DNA of 64,000 nt from positions 124,001 to 188,000 of the forward strand of contig CAYXPY010000001.1 of NCBI GenBank assembly GCA_964467345.1, given 5' to 3'. The notes under the pieces are model-generated. The model was not told where the DNA came from. It saw nothing but the letters and a program-made list of their open reading frames with translations, and ran no database searches. How positions within the stretch are numbered: the first letter of the stretch is position 1; the number at the start of each line of letters is the position of its first letter. Made by a program: the position numbers and the translations under genes. This DNA comes from SM1-50 sp964467345. GTDB taxonomy: Archaea; Thermoplasmatota; E2; DHVEG-1. Below are positions 34,605-43,181 of this stretch, piece after piece.

Positions 34605-35111
34605 ATGAAGAACGAGAAAATATTCATCCTATTTGTTGTCGCAATAGGACTATTTGGAGCAACTATCTGTTCAGCAGCTGAAACAGCACCAACATTTGGA
34701 GAGATCACGGTATCCCCGTCCTCACCTGCCGCGTTATCAACCGTTACACTCTCTGTAACAATAAGTGGTGCAGCACCATCTGAAGTGCGAGTGACCGTCG
34801 AAGAATGCAATGGACAAACTGGTATCTGTTACCCAGATATTCAGAACGTTTCTATGTCGCTTGATGATGGGGCTTATAAAGCTGCTGTGACATTGAAGCA
34901 TGCGGATGCTACGTATATCACCTGCAAGGTCCTAGCAAACGCAGATGGAACATGGAAGGCCTCAGAGGAAAAGAAGATCGATCTTTCAGAAAATACAAAT
35001 GGGGACCCGAATGGCGATGGTGAGAATGGTGGTACTCCAGGATTCGAAGTATTAGGAGTACTCGTAGCATTAGGGGTTCTGTTGATTATAATCAGACGAA
35101 AGAGAGCGTAA
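34605..35111 (+). CDS. PGF-CTERM-anchored exported Ig-like protein with paired cysteines
   Basis: The predicted protein has 168 residues: signal peptide to about residue 25 (ICSAA), then an Ig-like beta domain (ITVSPSSPAALSTVTLSVTI). It carries VEECNGQTGICYPDIQN (Cys pair six residues apart) and a third Cys at TYITCKV. The linker is Asn/Gly/Asp-rich, and the C-terminus TPGFEVLGVLVALGVLLIII-RRKRA fits a PGF-CTERM archaeosortase signal. The Cys-Tyr-Pro region is reminiscent of the DsbD alpha domain (GCADxGFCYPP), but this is only a motif-level likeness. Its stop overlaps the next start (TAATG). Confidence 0.75.
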   Translation: MKNEKIFILFVVAIGLFGATICSAAETAPTFGEITVSPSSPAALSTVTLSVTISGAAPSEVRVTVEECNGQTGICYPDIQNVSMSLDDGAYKAAVTLKHADATYITCKVLANADGTWKASEEKKIDLSENTNGDPNGDGENGGTPGFEVLGVLVALGVLLIIIRRKRA

Positions 35112-35929
35112 TGAAGTTACAACTCAAACGATTGGTTTCCCAGATCATTCTATTCTTTTCTGCGAATCTGGGGTATCCAGGGTATCCGGGGTTAAAAACC
35201 GGGTTCTGTTATCCTTTTTTTTACTGTCAGGCATGCCCTGCATCAACCTCGGCATGCCCGTTACGCTCATTGGAACAAAGTGTTGATAAGGGAAGCTTTA
35301 CGTGGAGGTTATTCCTCTACCCGCTATTGATTATTGGTTTTCTTGGTATATTAACAGGGCGGGCGGTGTGTGGTTGGGCTTGCCCGATTGGGTTACTTCA
35401 GCGGGCGACTGGACGTGTTGCTCGGAAGGTGAAAAAACTCCCTCTCGCTCGAAAGCTTGGCACCCATAAAGTCGAGAAGTACTTGCGGTACACAAAATAT
35501 GTTCTTCTCATAAGCCTTGTCTTTGTCACCTCCTATCTTATTGGTTTTATCTTTACTGATATTTGTCCGGTTGGCTTTCTGACGGGAACAATCCCGGTTC
35601 TAATCCTAAATCCCGGGAAATTTGTTCCAAACTTTTTTTTCTCGTTCGCCTTGGTCATCTTTATCTTATTTATTGCCCTGATTTTTCTTGTGGAACGAGG
35701 GTGGTGTCGCTATTTCTGTCCCGTAGGTGCGCTTCTTGCGCCGTTTAACAAGATTAGTTTTTTACACATCTCTGTTAATCTCAAGGATTGTGTTCACTGC
35801 AACGTCTGTTCCTATGAATGTCCCATGGGAATTGATGTGCCAAATATGCATAGAGACCCGGAGTGCATCTTATGCGGGAAATGTGTCAGTGCCTGTCCGA
35901 ACGAGCTGATTTCGTTTGAGAGGAGATAG
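35111..35929 (+). CDS. NapH/MauN-like membrane polyferredoxin
   Basis: The predicted protein has 272 residues with four membrane helices. The N-terminal region has a dense Cys set (FCYPFFYCQACPASTSACP), followed by CGWACPIG and CRYFCPVGALLAPF after helices, the paired motifs of the NapH family. The C-terminal soluble part carries two ferredoxin 4Fe-4S sets (CVHCNVCSYECP and CILCGKCVSACP). Such proteins pass electrons across or along the membrane. Coupled to the PGF-CTERM gene upstream and two bases from the thioredoxin-like gene downstream. Confidence 0.9.
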   Translation: MKLQLKRLVSQIILFFSANLGYPGYPGLKTGFCYPFFYCQACPASTSACPLRSLEQSVDKGSFTWRLFLYPLLIIGFLGILTGRAVCGWACPIGLLQRATGRVARKVKKLPLARKLGTHKVEKYLRYTKYVLLISLVFVTSYLIGFIFTDICPVGFLTGTIPVLILNPGKFVPNFFFSFALVIFILFIALIFLVERGWCRYFCPVGALLAPFNKISFLHISVNLKDCVHCNVCSYECPMGIDVPNMHRDPECILCGKCVSACPNELISFERR

Positions 35930-35931
35930 CG

Positions 35932-36573
35932 ATGAAGAAATTCTTTGCCTTGCAGGTCTGTGCTCTTGTCCTGGTTTCAGGGAGTCTTGGAGCGATGTTT
36001 GCAGTCACCCCGGTTTATGATGAGGTACGATCTGGGATTGTTCTTGTGCTGTGTTTAAGTTGCTTGAAACTTGAACCAAAAACCATCGCAGACTTTATCT
36101 TTGAGACGGCGAACACTGCGCCTCATCCTGAGTTTGTGTTGGAGAATTTGTCGCAAGGACCGGTGTTTTTACATTATAGCGGTGATGCGTGTGCAGGCTG
36201 CGACGTGATGTACCCTGTGATACAAGAGCTGTTTTCGATTCAGTTTGGAAAACAAGATATGTTTCATAGTCTTGTGTCTTTTGAGAACTCCACCGTCGCA
36301 TACATCTATGTCAATATCCATCATACGACTGATGTGTTGAGAAATGCTCAACCTATTTATGATAAGGATTATATCTTTGGAATCCCGATGTTTACCATTG
36401 TGACCCTTGGTTATGACAATGGGAAGGTTAAACCGAAATATACGACCTTGTATGGGACCTTGACAACCTATGGTGCTATCACTGATGAACAGCGGCTTGT
36501 GTTTCTGCAACAGCTGGTGAGAGAAAGCATTGAGATGTACGAACAAAACGAAGCAGGCTATCCGCATCATTAG
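35932..36573 (+). CDS. exported thioredoxin-fold protein with CAGC motif
   Basis: The predicted protein has 213 residues with an N-terminal signal/anchor helix. A second Cys pair LCLSCLKL lies near residue 43. The fold is suggested by VFLHYSGDACAGCDVMYPVI (CxxC; about residues 77-96) and FGIPMFTIVTLG (cis-Pro loop). It is longer and more divergent than TlpA-type proteins. It sits two bases after the polyferredoxin gene. I infer an extracytoplasmic electron acceptor or donor; the substrate is unknown. Confidence 0.75.
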   Translation: MKKFFALQVCALVLVSGSLGAMFAVTPVYDEVRSGIVLVLCLSCLKLEPKTIADFIFETANTAPHPEFVLENLSQGPVFLHYSGDACAGCDVMYPVIQELFSIQFGKQDMFHSLVSFENSTVAYIYVNIHHTTDVLRNAQPIYDKDYIFGIPMFTIVTLGYDNGKVKPKYTTLYGTLTTYGAITDEQRLVFLQQLVRESIEMYEQNEAGYPHH

Positions 36574-36610
36574 TAATGTAATAAAAAAAAAGAGAAAAAA
36601 AGAACGAAGG

Positions 36611-36620
36611 AAAAAAAAAA
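36611..36620 (-). terminator. T-run terminator of the small Cys-containing gene
   Basis: Ten As on the plus strand give a T10 tract on the minus strand, 6 bases after the stop of the 36626-36790 gene. A second A-rich tract (36582-36600) extends it. The convergent redox operon ends at 36573. Confidence 0.5.
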
Positions 36621-36625
36621 TTTCC

Positions 36626-36790
36626 TTATATCTCGCCACTGAGGATTTTTTGTCTGAGGATGTCAAACTGGGCCCGTGTTAACGTGCAGACGTTCTCTTT
36701 TTCGCCAATAATCACCTTATCGCTCCGTATATCCACGACAGGACATTTCGGAGGGACACATACTCCATCATTGCATAATACAACTTTCAT
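36626..36790 (-). CDS. small protein of 54 residues with four cysteines
   Basis: The translation begins MKVVLCNDGVCVPPKCPVVD and ends RQKILSGEI. Cys occur at residues 6, 11, 16 and 35. The ATG is preceded on the minus strand by AGAGGG six bases away, good support for translation. It is followed by a T-run. The N-terminal Cys-x4-Cys-x4-Cys pattern may bind a metal or take part in thiol chemistry. It is convergent with the redox cluster. No family recognised. Confidence 0.65.
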   Translation of the reverse strand: MKVVLCNDGVCVPPKCPVVDIRSDKVIIGEKENVCTLTRAQFDILRQKILSGEI

Positions 36791-36878
36791 ATTATCCCTC
36801 TTATTATCAATTGTTAACCCTCTATTAGGCTTTTAATATTTAAATATCTTTCGAAACAACCCACGAACCCAGGATTTT

Positions 36879-38264
36879 TTAGAGATACCTCTGGATAGTA
36901 TATTTCGTTTTATCAACCAGCGAGACGATCCGAGGTCCCAGGGAGGTGTCAACAGAGGAAACCTCTGTCACTGATACGGTTACATCAGGGCCTGTTTTTT
37001 CCTCAAATCCTTTCTGTATGAACTGAAAGATCTCCTCAACGGACGGCCCACTATTACGGAGATTCTTATCTATGACGACCTGGATTTCAAGTGTCGTAAG
37101 GTCATGTTGAATTATTTTCGTGTTTATGACCTTGTTTGTCTTCATCTCATAGAGGAGTTTGCTGTAGATCTCAGAAAAAGAGGAGGGGAGCAGCACAGTT
37201 CCGTTTGGAAGATACAATGCAAGATCATTTCGCCCATAGACCTTCTTGATCAAAGCACCGGCCTTACCACAGGAGCAGGTTCCGTCCAAAGGTGCGACGA
37301 TATCGTTGATCGCGTTGTATCTGATAATCGGTGTTCCTTCCCCATGGAACTTCGTAATGACCATTCCACCAGCTTCACCGGAATGTACTGGTTCTCCATC
37401 TCGCATGAATTCTGCATAAATCAGATCAGACATGAGATGGTAACTACCTTTTTTACATTGAAAACCGATAAGCCCGGATTCTGTCGCCCCATACACTTCA
37501 AAGATCTTTGATCGGAAGGATGTCTCGATAAACGATTTGAGGAAAGGGTCAAGCACAGAGCCGGTTGCTGCGATATACTGCGGTGAGATCTTCTCCCCGA
37601 AACCGTTCTCCTTCAACAATGATAGATGACCAAGCATTCCGACGTACCCGCCGATGAAATCCGGTTGAAAATCATTGATCGCAGTGATGATTTTCTGAGG
37701 GTCGTCATTCGTGTTTAGCCATTGAATGTTTTTAAACACCTTGGTGAGATTGAAACGAGGCGAAAGCCCCCGGGTCACGTAGCCGCTTTCAGCGGTATGG
37801 GGAGCAAAATCCCCTATGATTGTAATCCGGTCTTTCCAGATACTGAGGCCATATTCATGAAGAGTACGCATATACGCAAAAAGACCCATGACGATATCAA
37901 GCATATCAATATAGAGCGGGAGAACCTTGCCTGTGGTCCCTGACGTTGAAACCTCAATGAGAGATTCCTTCTGTATTTTCGATGACACGATCCCATCAGG
38001 GTAATGACGTTTCAAATCATCCTTTGTGACAAACGGGAGTTTGTGAAGATCAGCAATCCCGGTAATTGTTATGGGGTCAATGCCTGCTGCATGGAATTTT
38101 TCTTGATATAAAGGAACGGTTGAAGCAAAACGCACACGTCGCCGTACCTGTTTATCCTGATAGCACGCTAGAGCCTCGGGGCTAATCCTATCCAATCTAT
38201 CAACGTCAATCAAATACCTTTTCAGAATTTTACTAAGGAACACCGGGTTATAGAACGGATTCAT
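36879..38264 (-). CDS. CapK/PaaK-like AMP-forming ligase
   Basis: The predicted protein has 461 residues from ATG 38264; the frame extends six codons to a TTG. Adenylation motifs are STSGTTGKVLPLYID (about residues 111-125), YGATESGLIGFQ and, toward the end, KVYGRNDLALYLPNG and a zinc-like CSCGKAG in the PaaK manner. The family activates phenylacetate or other acyl groups, or modifies capsule sugars. The substrate is unknown. It is transcribed divergently from the B12/radical-SAM gene over a 74-base shared promoter region. Confidence 0.85.
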   Translation of the reverse strand: MNPFYNPVFLSKILKRYLIDVDRLDRISPEALACYQDKQVRRRVRFASTVPLYQEKFHAAGIDPITITGIADLHKLPFVTKDDLKRHYPDGIVSSKIQKESLIEVSTSGTTGKVLPLYIDMLDIVMGLFAYMRTLHEYGLSIWKDRITIIGDFAPHTAESGYVTRGLSPRFNLTKVFKNIQWLNTNDDPQKIITAINDFQPDFIGGYVGMLGHLSLLKENGFGEKISPQYIAATGSVLDPFLKSFIETSFRSKIFEVYGATESGLIGFQCKKGSYHLMSDLIYAEFMRDGEPVHSGEAGGMVITKFHGEGTPIIRYNAINDIVAPLDGTCSCGKAGALIKKVYGRNDLALYLPNGTVLLPSSFSEIYSKLLYEMKTNKVINTKIIQHDLTTLEIQVVIDKNLRNSGPSVEEIFQFIQKGFEEKTGPDVTVSVTEVSSVDTSLGPRIVSLVDKTKYTIQRYL

Positions 38265-38338
38265 AACGCATCCAAGATCCAAGGGAAAATAGGTACAATT
38301 CCTTAAATAGCTGTCTCTTTATTCTTTACAGAGAAGCA

Positions 38339-39652
38339 ATGAATATACTCATCGTCGAGACAGTCTGGATGGGAGAGGCACGATACAAATTCCTTGACAA
38401 AACACTCCTTACCACGTTCTCTATCCTTCCCACCCTACAGGCACGTGAGCTTGCTGCAATCACACCAACAAAACATACCGTGTCCGTGGTAAACGAACGA
38501 TATTCACACATCGATTATTCGACTGCATATGATGTTGTTCTCATCAACTTTGTGACATCGACAGCACCCCGAGCGTATGCTATCGCTGATACATTTCGAA
38601 AAAAAAAAATCCCTGTCGTACTATGTGGTTTTCATGCATCTGGACTTCCTGAGGAAGCATCGCACCATGCTGACAGCGTCCTGATTGGAAGAAACGAACA
38701 AGCCTGGGTAACGATTCTAGATGACATAGAGCAAAAAAAATTACAACCATTCTATCATGCACCACCGTACAAAGCTTCCCAGGTGCTTCCTGCGACAATG
38801 ATCAATCTCCCCGGATTTGTCATGACCGGTGCCGTCGAGGCGACACGCGGCTGTCCATACCACTGTGAATTCTGCCCAGAAACAAACATCCAAGGTGGAA
38901 ATACCTATTATAAAAGACCGATCTCCGAGGTCATCGCAGAGATAAAAACAATCCCACAAAAAACACTGATGTTCTATGATACCTCACTAACCATTGATCC
39001 CGTCTACACAAAAGAACTATTCAGGAATATGAAAGGGTTAGGGAAGAAATTTTTCTGCAACGGCAACGTTGACATCCTGGCTAATGATGTAGAGCTTGTT
39101 CGACTCTCCCGAGAAGCGGGTTGTGTCGCCTGGCTTGTAGGATTTGAATCAATTTGTCAAAACACGCTCGAATCGGTTGGAAAAATAACAAATACAGTGG
39201 ATGAATATAACGTAGCGATTCGAAACATCCATCAGAACCACATGGTGGTCATCGGGGATTTCATATTCGGATTTGACACCGACACGCCTGCGGTTTTTAC
39301 AGAGACAGTAGAATTTGTAAAGAAACTTGACATCGATGTCGCGGATTTCTCGATTCTCACCCCCTTCCCAGGGACTCAACTGTTCAAGAGACTTGATGAG
39401 GAAAACAGGATACTGACTAAGGATTGGAAGTATTATAACATGGGACACGTCGTCTTCAAACCAAAACAGATGACACCCGAGGAGTTACGCCACGGGGTCC
39501 AACAGATGTATCGGGAGTTTTATGCCCCTCTGTACACCGTAAAAAGAATAGGCAAGAACCTCTTCAGAGGCATATATCCCTTTGTCGTTGTGTTAGCAAG
39601 AAACAGTATTGCATCAGTGAACAGCAGACGGTTCTTCACCAAAAAGAACTAG
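38339..39652 (+). CDS. cobalamin-binding-domain radical SAM protein
   Basis: The predicted protein has 437 residues. The N-terminal ~150 form a B12-binding-like Rossmann domain (VVLINFVTSTAPRAY, VVLCGFHASGLPEEA) lacking the DxHxxG lower-ligand motif. The radical-SAM cluster motif is TRGCPYHCEFCPET (about residues 168-181). Later features (FDTDTPAVFTETVEFVKKL, LTPFPGTQLF) are typical of the class B methylase/YfiB-like group. The product is unknown; family members methylate lipids, nucleosides or natural products. The 3' end overlaps the convergent 39649-41142 gene by four bases. Confidence 0.87.
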   Translation: MNILIVETVWMGEARYKFLDKTLLTTFSILPTLQARELAAITPTKHTVSVVNERYSHIDYSTAYDVVLINFVTSTAPRAYAIADTFRKKKIPVVLCGFHASGLPEEASHHADSVLIGRNEQAWVTILDDIEQKKLQPFYHAPPYKASQVLPATMINLPGFVMTGAVEATRGCPYHCEFCPETNIQGGNTYYKRPISEVIAEIKTIPQKTLMFYDTSLTIDPVYTKELFRNMKGLGKKFFCNGNVDILANDVELVRLSREAGCVAWLVGFESICQNTLESVGKITNTVDEYNVAIRNIHQNHMVVIGDFIFGFDTDTPAVFTETVEFVKKLDIDVADFSILTPFPGTQLFKRLDEENRILTKDWKYYNMGHVVFKPKQMTPEELRHGVQQMYREFYAPLYTVKRIGKNLFRGIYPFVVVLARNSIASVNSRRFFTKKN

Positions 39653-41142
39653 AAAGCCCACCACGCCTTGACCACAGTACTTGCAGTCGCGGTCTTATTC
39701 GTGTCATCATAGGCTTTCACCATGATCGTATAGTCTTTAGGGATCAAGGGCTTTTTTATTAACTTGAAAGGTAGTGTCAAATTATAGGGTGGTTCTGTCA
39801 GTGTTGCAATGAGGTTGTCATTGACATAGAACTCAACCTTTGTGATAGCCGAATCATCCTTCGCGTAGGTATCAATCGATGCTTTGCCAAGCACCCAGGT
39901 GTTCCTCAACAATGTGTTTTTATATAATATCTTTAAAAACAGATTTCCCCGCAAATAGATTTTTCCTTGCTGCGGTGAGAGAATTCCTACCTCCGGGGGA
40001 AGGTTGCGTTCACCCTGCACGACATAGGTTGCATCTGTCGCATCCGCATAATACGCAGTAAACGGATATTCATTATCCGGGGGATCTGAAAAAGCGCCTA
40101 CTCCAGTGGAGCTAAACACTACGGCAATCAGTTTTAAATTCTCATAATCTAGGTTTCCAACCGAGAATTCTCCTGAAAAAGTCTGGGAGTTTTCTGCTGA
40201 AACACTGATATCTTGATTTATGACAAAATCAACAAAAGCGTTTTTGTATTTCAGGCCATTATAATCATTAAATTGAGAAGAGATTATTTCGATGAGATAT
40301 ACTCTGAGCCGCCCTGTGTATGCTGATGATTCTCCATTGACTACCTCGACGACAGCTACTATCGAATTTGTCGTATTCTTGTATTCAGCTGCGACAGTGA
40401 CTTGTATTTTTGGGGTCATACGGTTTTCTGCTGATCGGATGGCAGCGGAATAATTTGATTCAGGGTTCAGACCACCGAGAATCACCCGGTATCCCCCGTC
40501 GATATACACGGTTGGATCAGCGTAACGGTTGTAGACTGATGTAAGATAATTAGCTGCTTTGCTGTTCTCCAGGATCATGCTGACGTAATAAAACCGATAG
40601 TCTTCGGAGGATTCCAATTTCTCTAAAATAGCGCCGACGTTAGGGCAATACCGGCAATTCACAGAGGTGGTTTCCTCAACGAACACCGTATGGGTGAAAT
40701 CATCATCACCATTGGTGCCATCATCAGGTTCTACGATGATAATATAATACGTAGAACCATCGGTTGATGGGTCACCAACCGGTCCATTATCGGCTGCATC
40801 ATCGACCGTGACATAGTAATAATAACTACTCGTTGAACCCGCCGGGGTAAGGATGTCTGCACTTCCGCTCAGAATGGACATCGAATTCCAACTTGCTGAG
40901 TCTGCAGTTTTATAATACAAGGTTGCCTTTGTGACGTTGACGTTATCGCTGAAAACAACCGTGATAGTGGCGGTTTGACCTGCAGTCACGGTCATGTTTC
41001 CTGAGATATTAGTGATTTGTGGGGGTTCTGTATCGTTTCCTGTGTTGTTTTCATCTTCTGTATACACAAGAACATACGCTGAGGCACCAAGGAGTATACC
41101 TAGGATTATGATGATAATTAGTAGTTTTCCAATAAGCCTCAT
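39649..41142 (-). CDS. exported Omp28-like thioredoxin-fold protein with Ig-like modules
   Basis: The predicted protein has 497 residues with one N-terminal membrane/signal helix (LLIIIIILGILLGASAYVLV). Residues ~35-125 are an Ig-like repeat (ITNISGNMTVTAGQTATITV). Residues ~140-240 form a thioredoxin-like domain with TSVNCRYCPN (CxxC) and ADPTVYIDGGYR, as in Omp28-related proteins. The C-terminal ~115 residues match the Ig-like module seen at 25738 and 45704 and end VVKAWWAF. ATG 41142 is preferred; ATG 41163 would add seven residues. Probably membrane-tethered and extracellular. Confidence 0.78.
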   Translation of the reverse strand: MRLIGKLLIIIIILGILLGASAYVLVYTEDENNTGNDTEPPQITNISGNMTVTAGQTATITVVFSDNVNVTKATLYYKTADSASWNSMSILSGSADILTPAGSTSSYYYYVTVDDAADNGPVGDPSTDGSTYYIIIVEPDDGTNGDDDFTHTVFVEETTSVNCRYCPNVGAILEKLESSEDYRFYYVSMILENSKAANYLTSVYNRYADPTVYIDGGYRVILGGLNPESNYSAAIRSAENRMTPKIQVTVAAEYKNTTNSIVAVVEVVNGESSAYTGRLRVYLIEIISSQFNDYNGLKYKNAFVDFVINQDISVSAENSQTFSGEFSVGNLDYENLKLIAVVFSSTGVGAFSDPPDNEYPFTAYYADATDATYVVQGERNLPPEVGILSPQQGKIYLRGNLFLKILYKNTLLRNTWVLGKASIDTYAKDDSAITKVEFYVNDNLIATLTEPPYNLTLPFKLIKKPLIPKDYTIMVKAYDDTNKTATASTVVKAWWAF

Positions 41143-41325
41143 TTCATTAATTAATATACACATGCTTTATATATTAAATTTACTGAGAAGGATATAAGAG
41201 GAGATTTATTAACAAAATAGGGAGTGAATCCTCTGTTTCCAACACGGATTTCAATGATATTTCTTAAATGACGTATTCAAAGACTATCTGAAGGGAAGAA
41301 TTGAAAAACGAAGAAAGAAGAATCC

Positions 41326-42168
41326 TCATTCGTTTATTCGATAGACCGCGTTGTGTTTTACAAGTATTTTTTCAGCGATCATCTTCTCAAGGAGCGGTAG
41401 AAGCCGTGTTTGTGCAACACCAATTTCCGTCTCAAGCTCTGATACCGACAATGTTTCTTTAAGTAAACAGCGTACTATCTTTGCTCGAATCTGCCGATTA
41501 GAACCTTCAAACCGGGACTGCTGTGTTTTTGGTTTGATACCGGTTTTTTGTGCAGTGAGGTATAATGCTCCATAATCCATTAATGCGTTATGCCACTCGC
41601 AGCTCTTGCCTTTCGGAAGACATAATTCAGCTATCCTCCAGAGTTCGTTATCAGGAACCGTCGATGGAAGATCAAATTCACTGATGAAAATCCGTCTGAT
41701 GTTGGTATCCACAGTGACAAGGTCATCGTTTGTTGAGAAAATCTGGACAGCCTGGGAGGTGTATTTCCCGATTCCAGGAAGTTCCTCATATTTTTTCATA
41801 GCCGTTATCACATCACCATCGAATTCAGCAGCAATCTTCTTCGCAGTCCGGTGGAGGTTCACTGCCCTGTTGTTATACCCCAGGCCCATCCACAGTTCCA
41901 GAACCTCTGCAAATGGTGCAGAAGCAAGCTGATCAATGGTAGGCCATTTAGCGGTCCAGCGCTCATAATACGATACAACGCGACTGACCTGTGTCTGTTG
42001 TAACATAAACTCAGAGAGCAGGATCTTATACGGGTCTGTTGTATCCCTCCAGGGTAAGTTCCGTTTGTTCTTTTTATAAAAAGAAAGCACCTTTTTTTGG
42101 AATTGCTTGATTTTTCCTAAAGAAAGATCACTTACTTGAAGTTGTAGGGACGTCACAGAGGAAGTCAT
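41326..42168 (-). CDS. mutY: MutY-like adenine DNA glycosylase without Fe-S cysteines
   Basis: The predicted protein has 280 residues. The helix-hairpin-helix glycosylase core includes LPWRDTTDPYKILLSEFMLQ (catalytic Glu in SEFMLQQTQV), LWMGLGYNNRA, LPGIGKYTSQAV and the catalytic Asp in VTVDTNIRRI. These are MutY-specific rather than EndoIII-like (Glu in place of Lys). After ALMDYGALY the usual four cluster cysteines are missing (TAQKTGIKPKTQQSRFEG). A winged-helix-like domain (SVSELETEIGVAQTRLLPLL) occupies the last ~60 residues in place of the NUDIX-like domain. It would excise A opposite 8-oxoG. Confidence 0.86.
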   Translation of the reverse strand: MTSSVTSLQLQVSDLSLGKIKQFQKKVLSFYKKNKRNLPWRDTTDPYKILLSEFMLQQTQVSRVVSYYERWTAKWPTIDQLASAPFAEVLELWMGLGYNNRAVNLHRTAKKIAAEFDGDVITAMKKYEELPGIGKYTSQAVQIFSTNDDLVTVDTNIRRIFISEFDLPSTVPDNELWRIAELCLPKGKSCEWHNALMDYGALYLTAQKTGIKPKTQQSRFEGSNRQIRAKIVRCLLKETLSVSELETEIGVAQTRLLPLLEKMIAEKILVKHNAVYRINE

Positions 42169-42268
42169 AGCGTTTCTTGATGAGAGAAGAGGTGATTAAT
42201 ATGGTTTATGGGAGTTTCTTATTTTTGGGAAGGTTTTTGAATGATTGGTGGATAAAGATACACCTCCT

Positions 42269-43180
42269 ATGAAACGATACAACCTTACTCACCTGCAGAA
42301 ACTTGAGGCAGAATCCATCTTTGTCATCCGTGAGGTCGCTGCACAATTCGAACGACCTGTGCTCCTATTTTCTGGTGGTAAAGACTCTATCGTGCTTGGG
42401 TATCTGTCTAAAAAAGCTTTTTTCCCTGCGAAAATCCCCTATCCTTTGTTGCATATCGACACAGGGCATAACTTCCCGGAGGTTCTTCTCTTCAGAGACG
42501 CTTTTGTGAAATACCTTGATGTCCGATTACTTGTTGGTTCTGTTCAACAGTCTATCGATACAGGTAGGGTGAAGGATGAAACCGGGAAATTCGCTAGCAG
42601 AAATTATCTGCAGTCGGTCACACTTCTTGATACGATACAAGAGCACAAGTTCGATGCTGCAATTGGAGGAGGACGACGGGATGAAGAAAAATCCCGTGCC
42701 AAGGAACGGTTCTTCTCACATCGCAATGATTTCGGTCAATGGGACCCAAAAAACCAACGCCCGGAGCTTTGGGATCTTTACAATGGACGAAAACACCACG
42801 GAGAACATTTCAGGGTTTTCCCTTTAAGCAACTGGACGGAACTGGATATTTGGCAGTACATCCTCAAGGAGCAGATACAGATCCCTTCGATTTATTTCTC
42901 ACATACACGTGATTGCATCATCCGCGATGGTGTCATCTACGCGTACTCAGACTATCTTCATCTTGATGAGGCAGATAGGAAAAAAGTACAATCCATGACA
43001 GTCCGATTCCGGACTGTTGGTGATATGACTTGTACAGGAGGAGTTCCATCACAAGCCAGTACTGTGGAAGAAATCGTCCAGGAAGTCGCTGCGTATCGTG
43101 TCTCTGAGCGGGGAAATCGAGCTGACGATCGTCGGTCTGAAAACGCACTAGAGGACCGAAAGAAGGAGGGGTATTTCTAG
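42269..43180 (+). CDS. cysD: sulfate adenylyltransferase subunit 2
   Basis: The predicted protein has 303 residues from ATG 42269 (NLTHLQKLEAESIFVIREVA). The eight codons upstream (TTG start) lack support from the family. The PP-loop is LLFSGGKDSIVLGYL (about residues 38-52), followed by HIDTGHNFPEV and GGRRDEEKSRAKERFFSHR. The C-terminal ending ERGNRADDRRS...KKEGYF is typical. With CysN it adenylates sulfate to APS. It lies one base upstream of cysN. Confidence 0.95.
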   Translation: MKRYNLTHLQKLEAESIFVIREVAAQFERPVLLFSGGKDSIVLGYLSKKAFFPAKIPYPLLHIDTGHNFPEVLLFRDAFVKYLDVRLLVGSVQQSIDTGRVKDETGKFASRNYLQSVTLLDTIQEHKFDAAIGGGRRDEEKSRAKERFFSHRNDFGQWDPKNQRPELWDLYNGRKHHGEHFRVFPLSNWTELDIWQYILKEQIQIPSIYFSHTRDCIIRDGVIYAYSDYLHLDEADRKKVQSMTVRFRTVGDMTCTGGVPSQASTVEEIVQEVAAYRVSERGNRADDRRSENALEDRKKEGYF

Positions 43181-43181
43181 C

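Noticed and set aside
41326..42168. Endonuclease III
   Set aside because: Glu in SEFMLQQTQV and no catalytic Lys in the helix-hairpin-helix region fit MutY rather than Nth.
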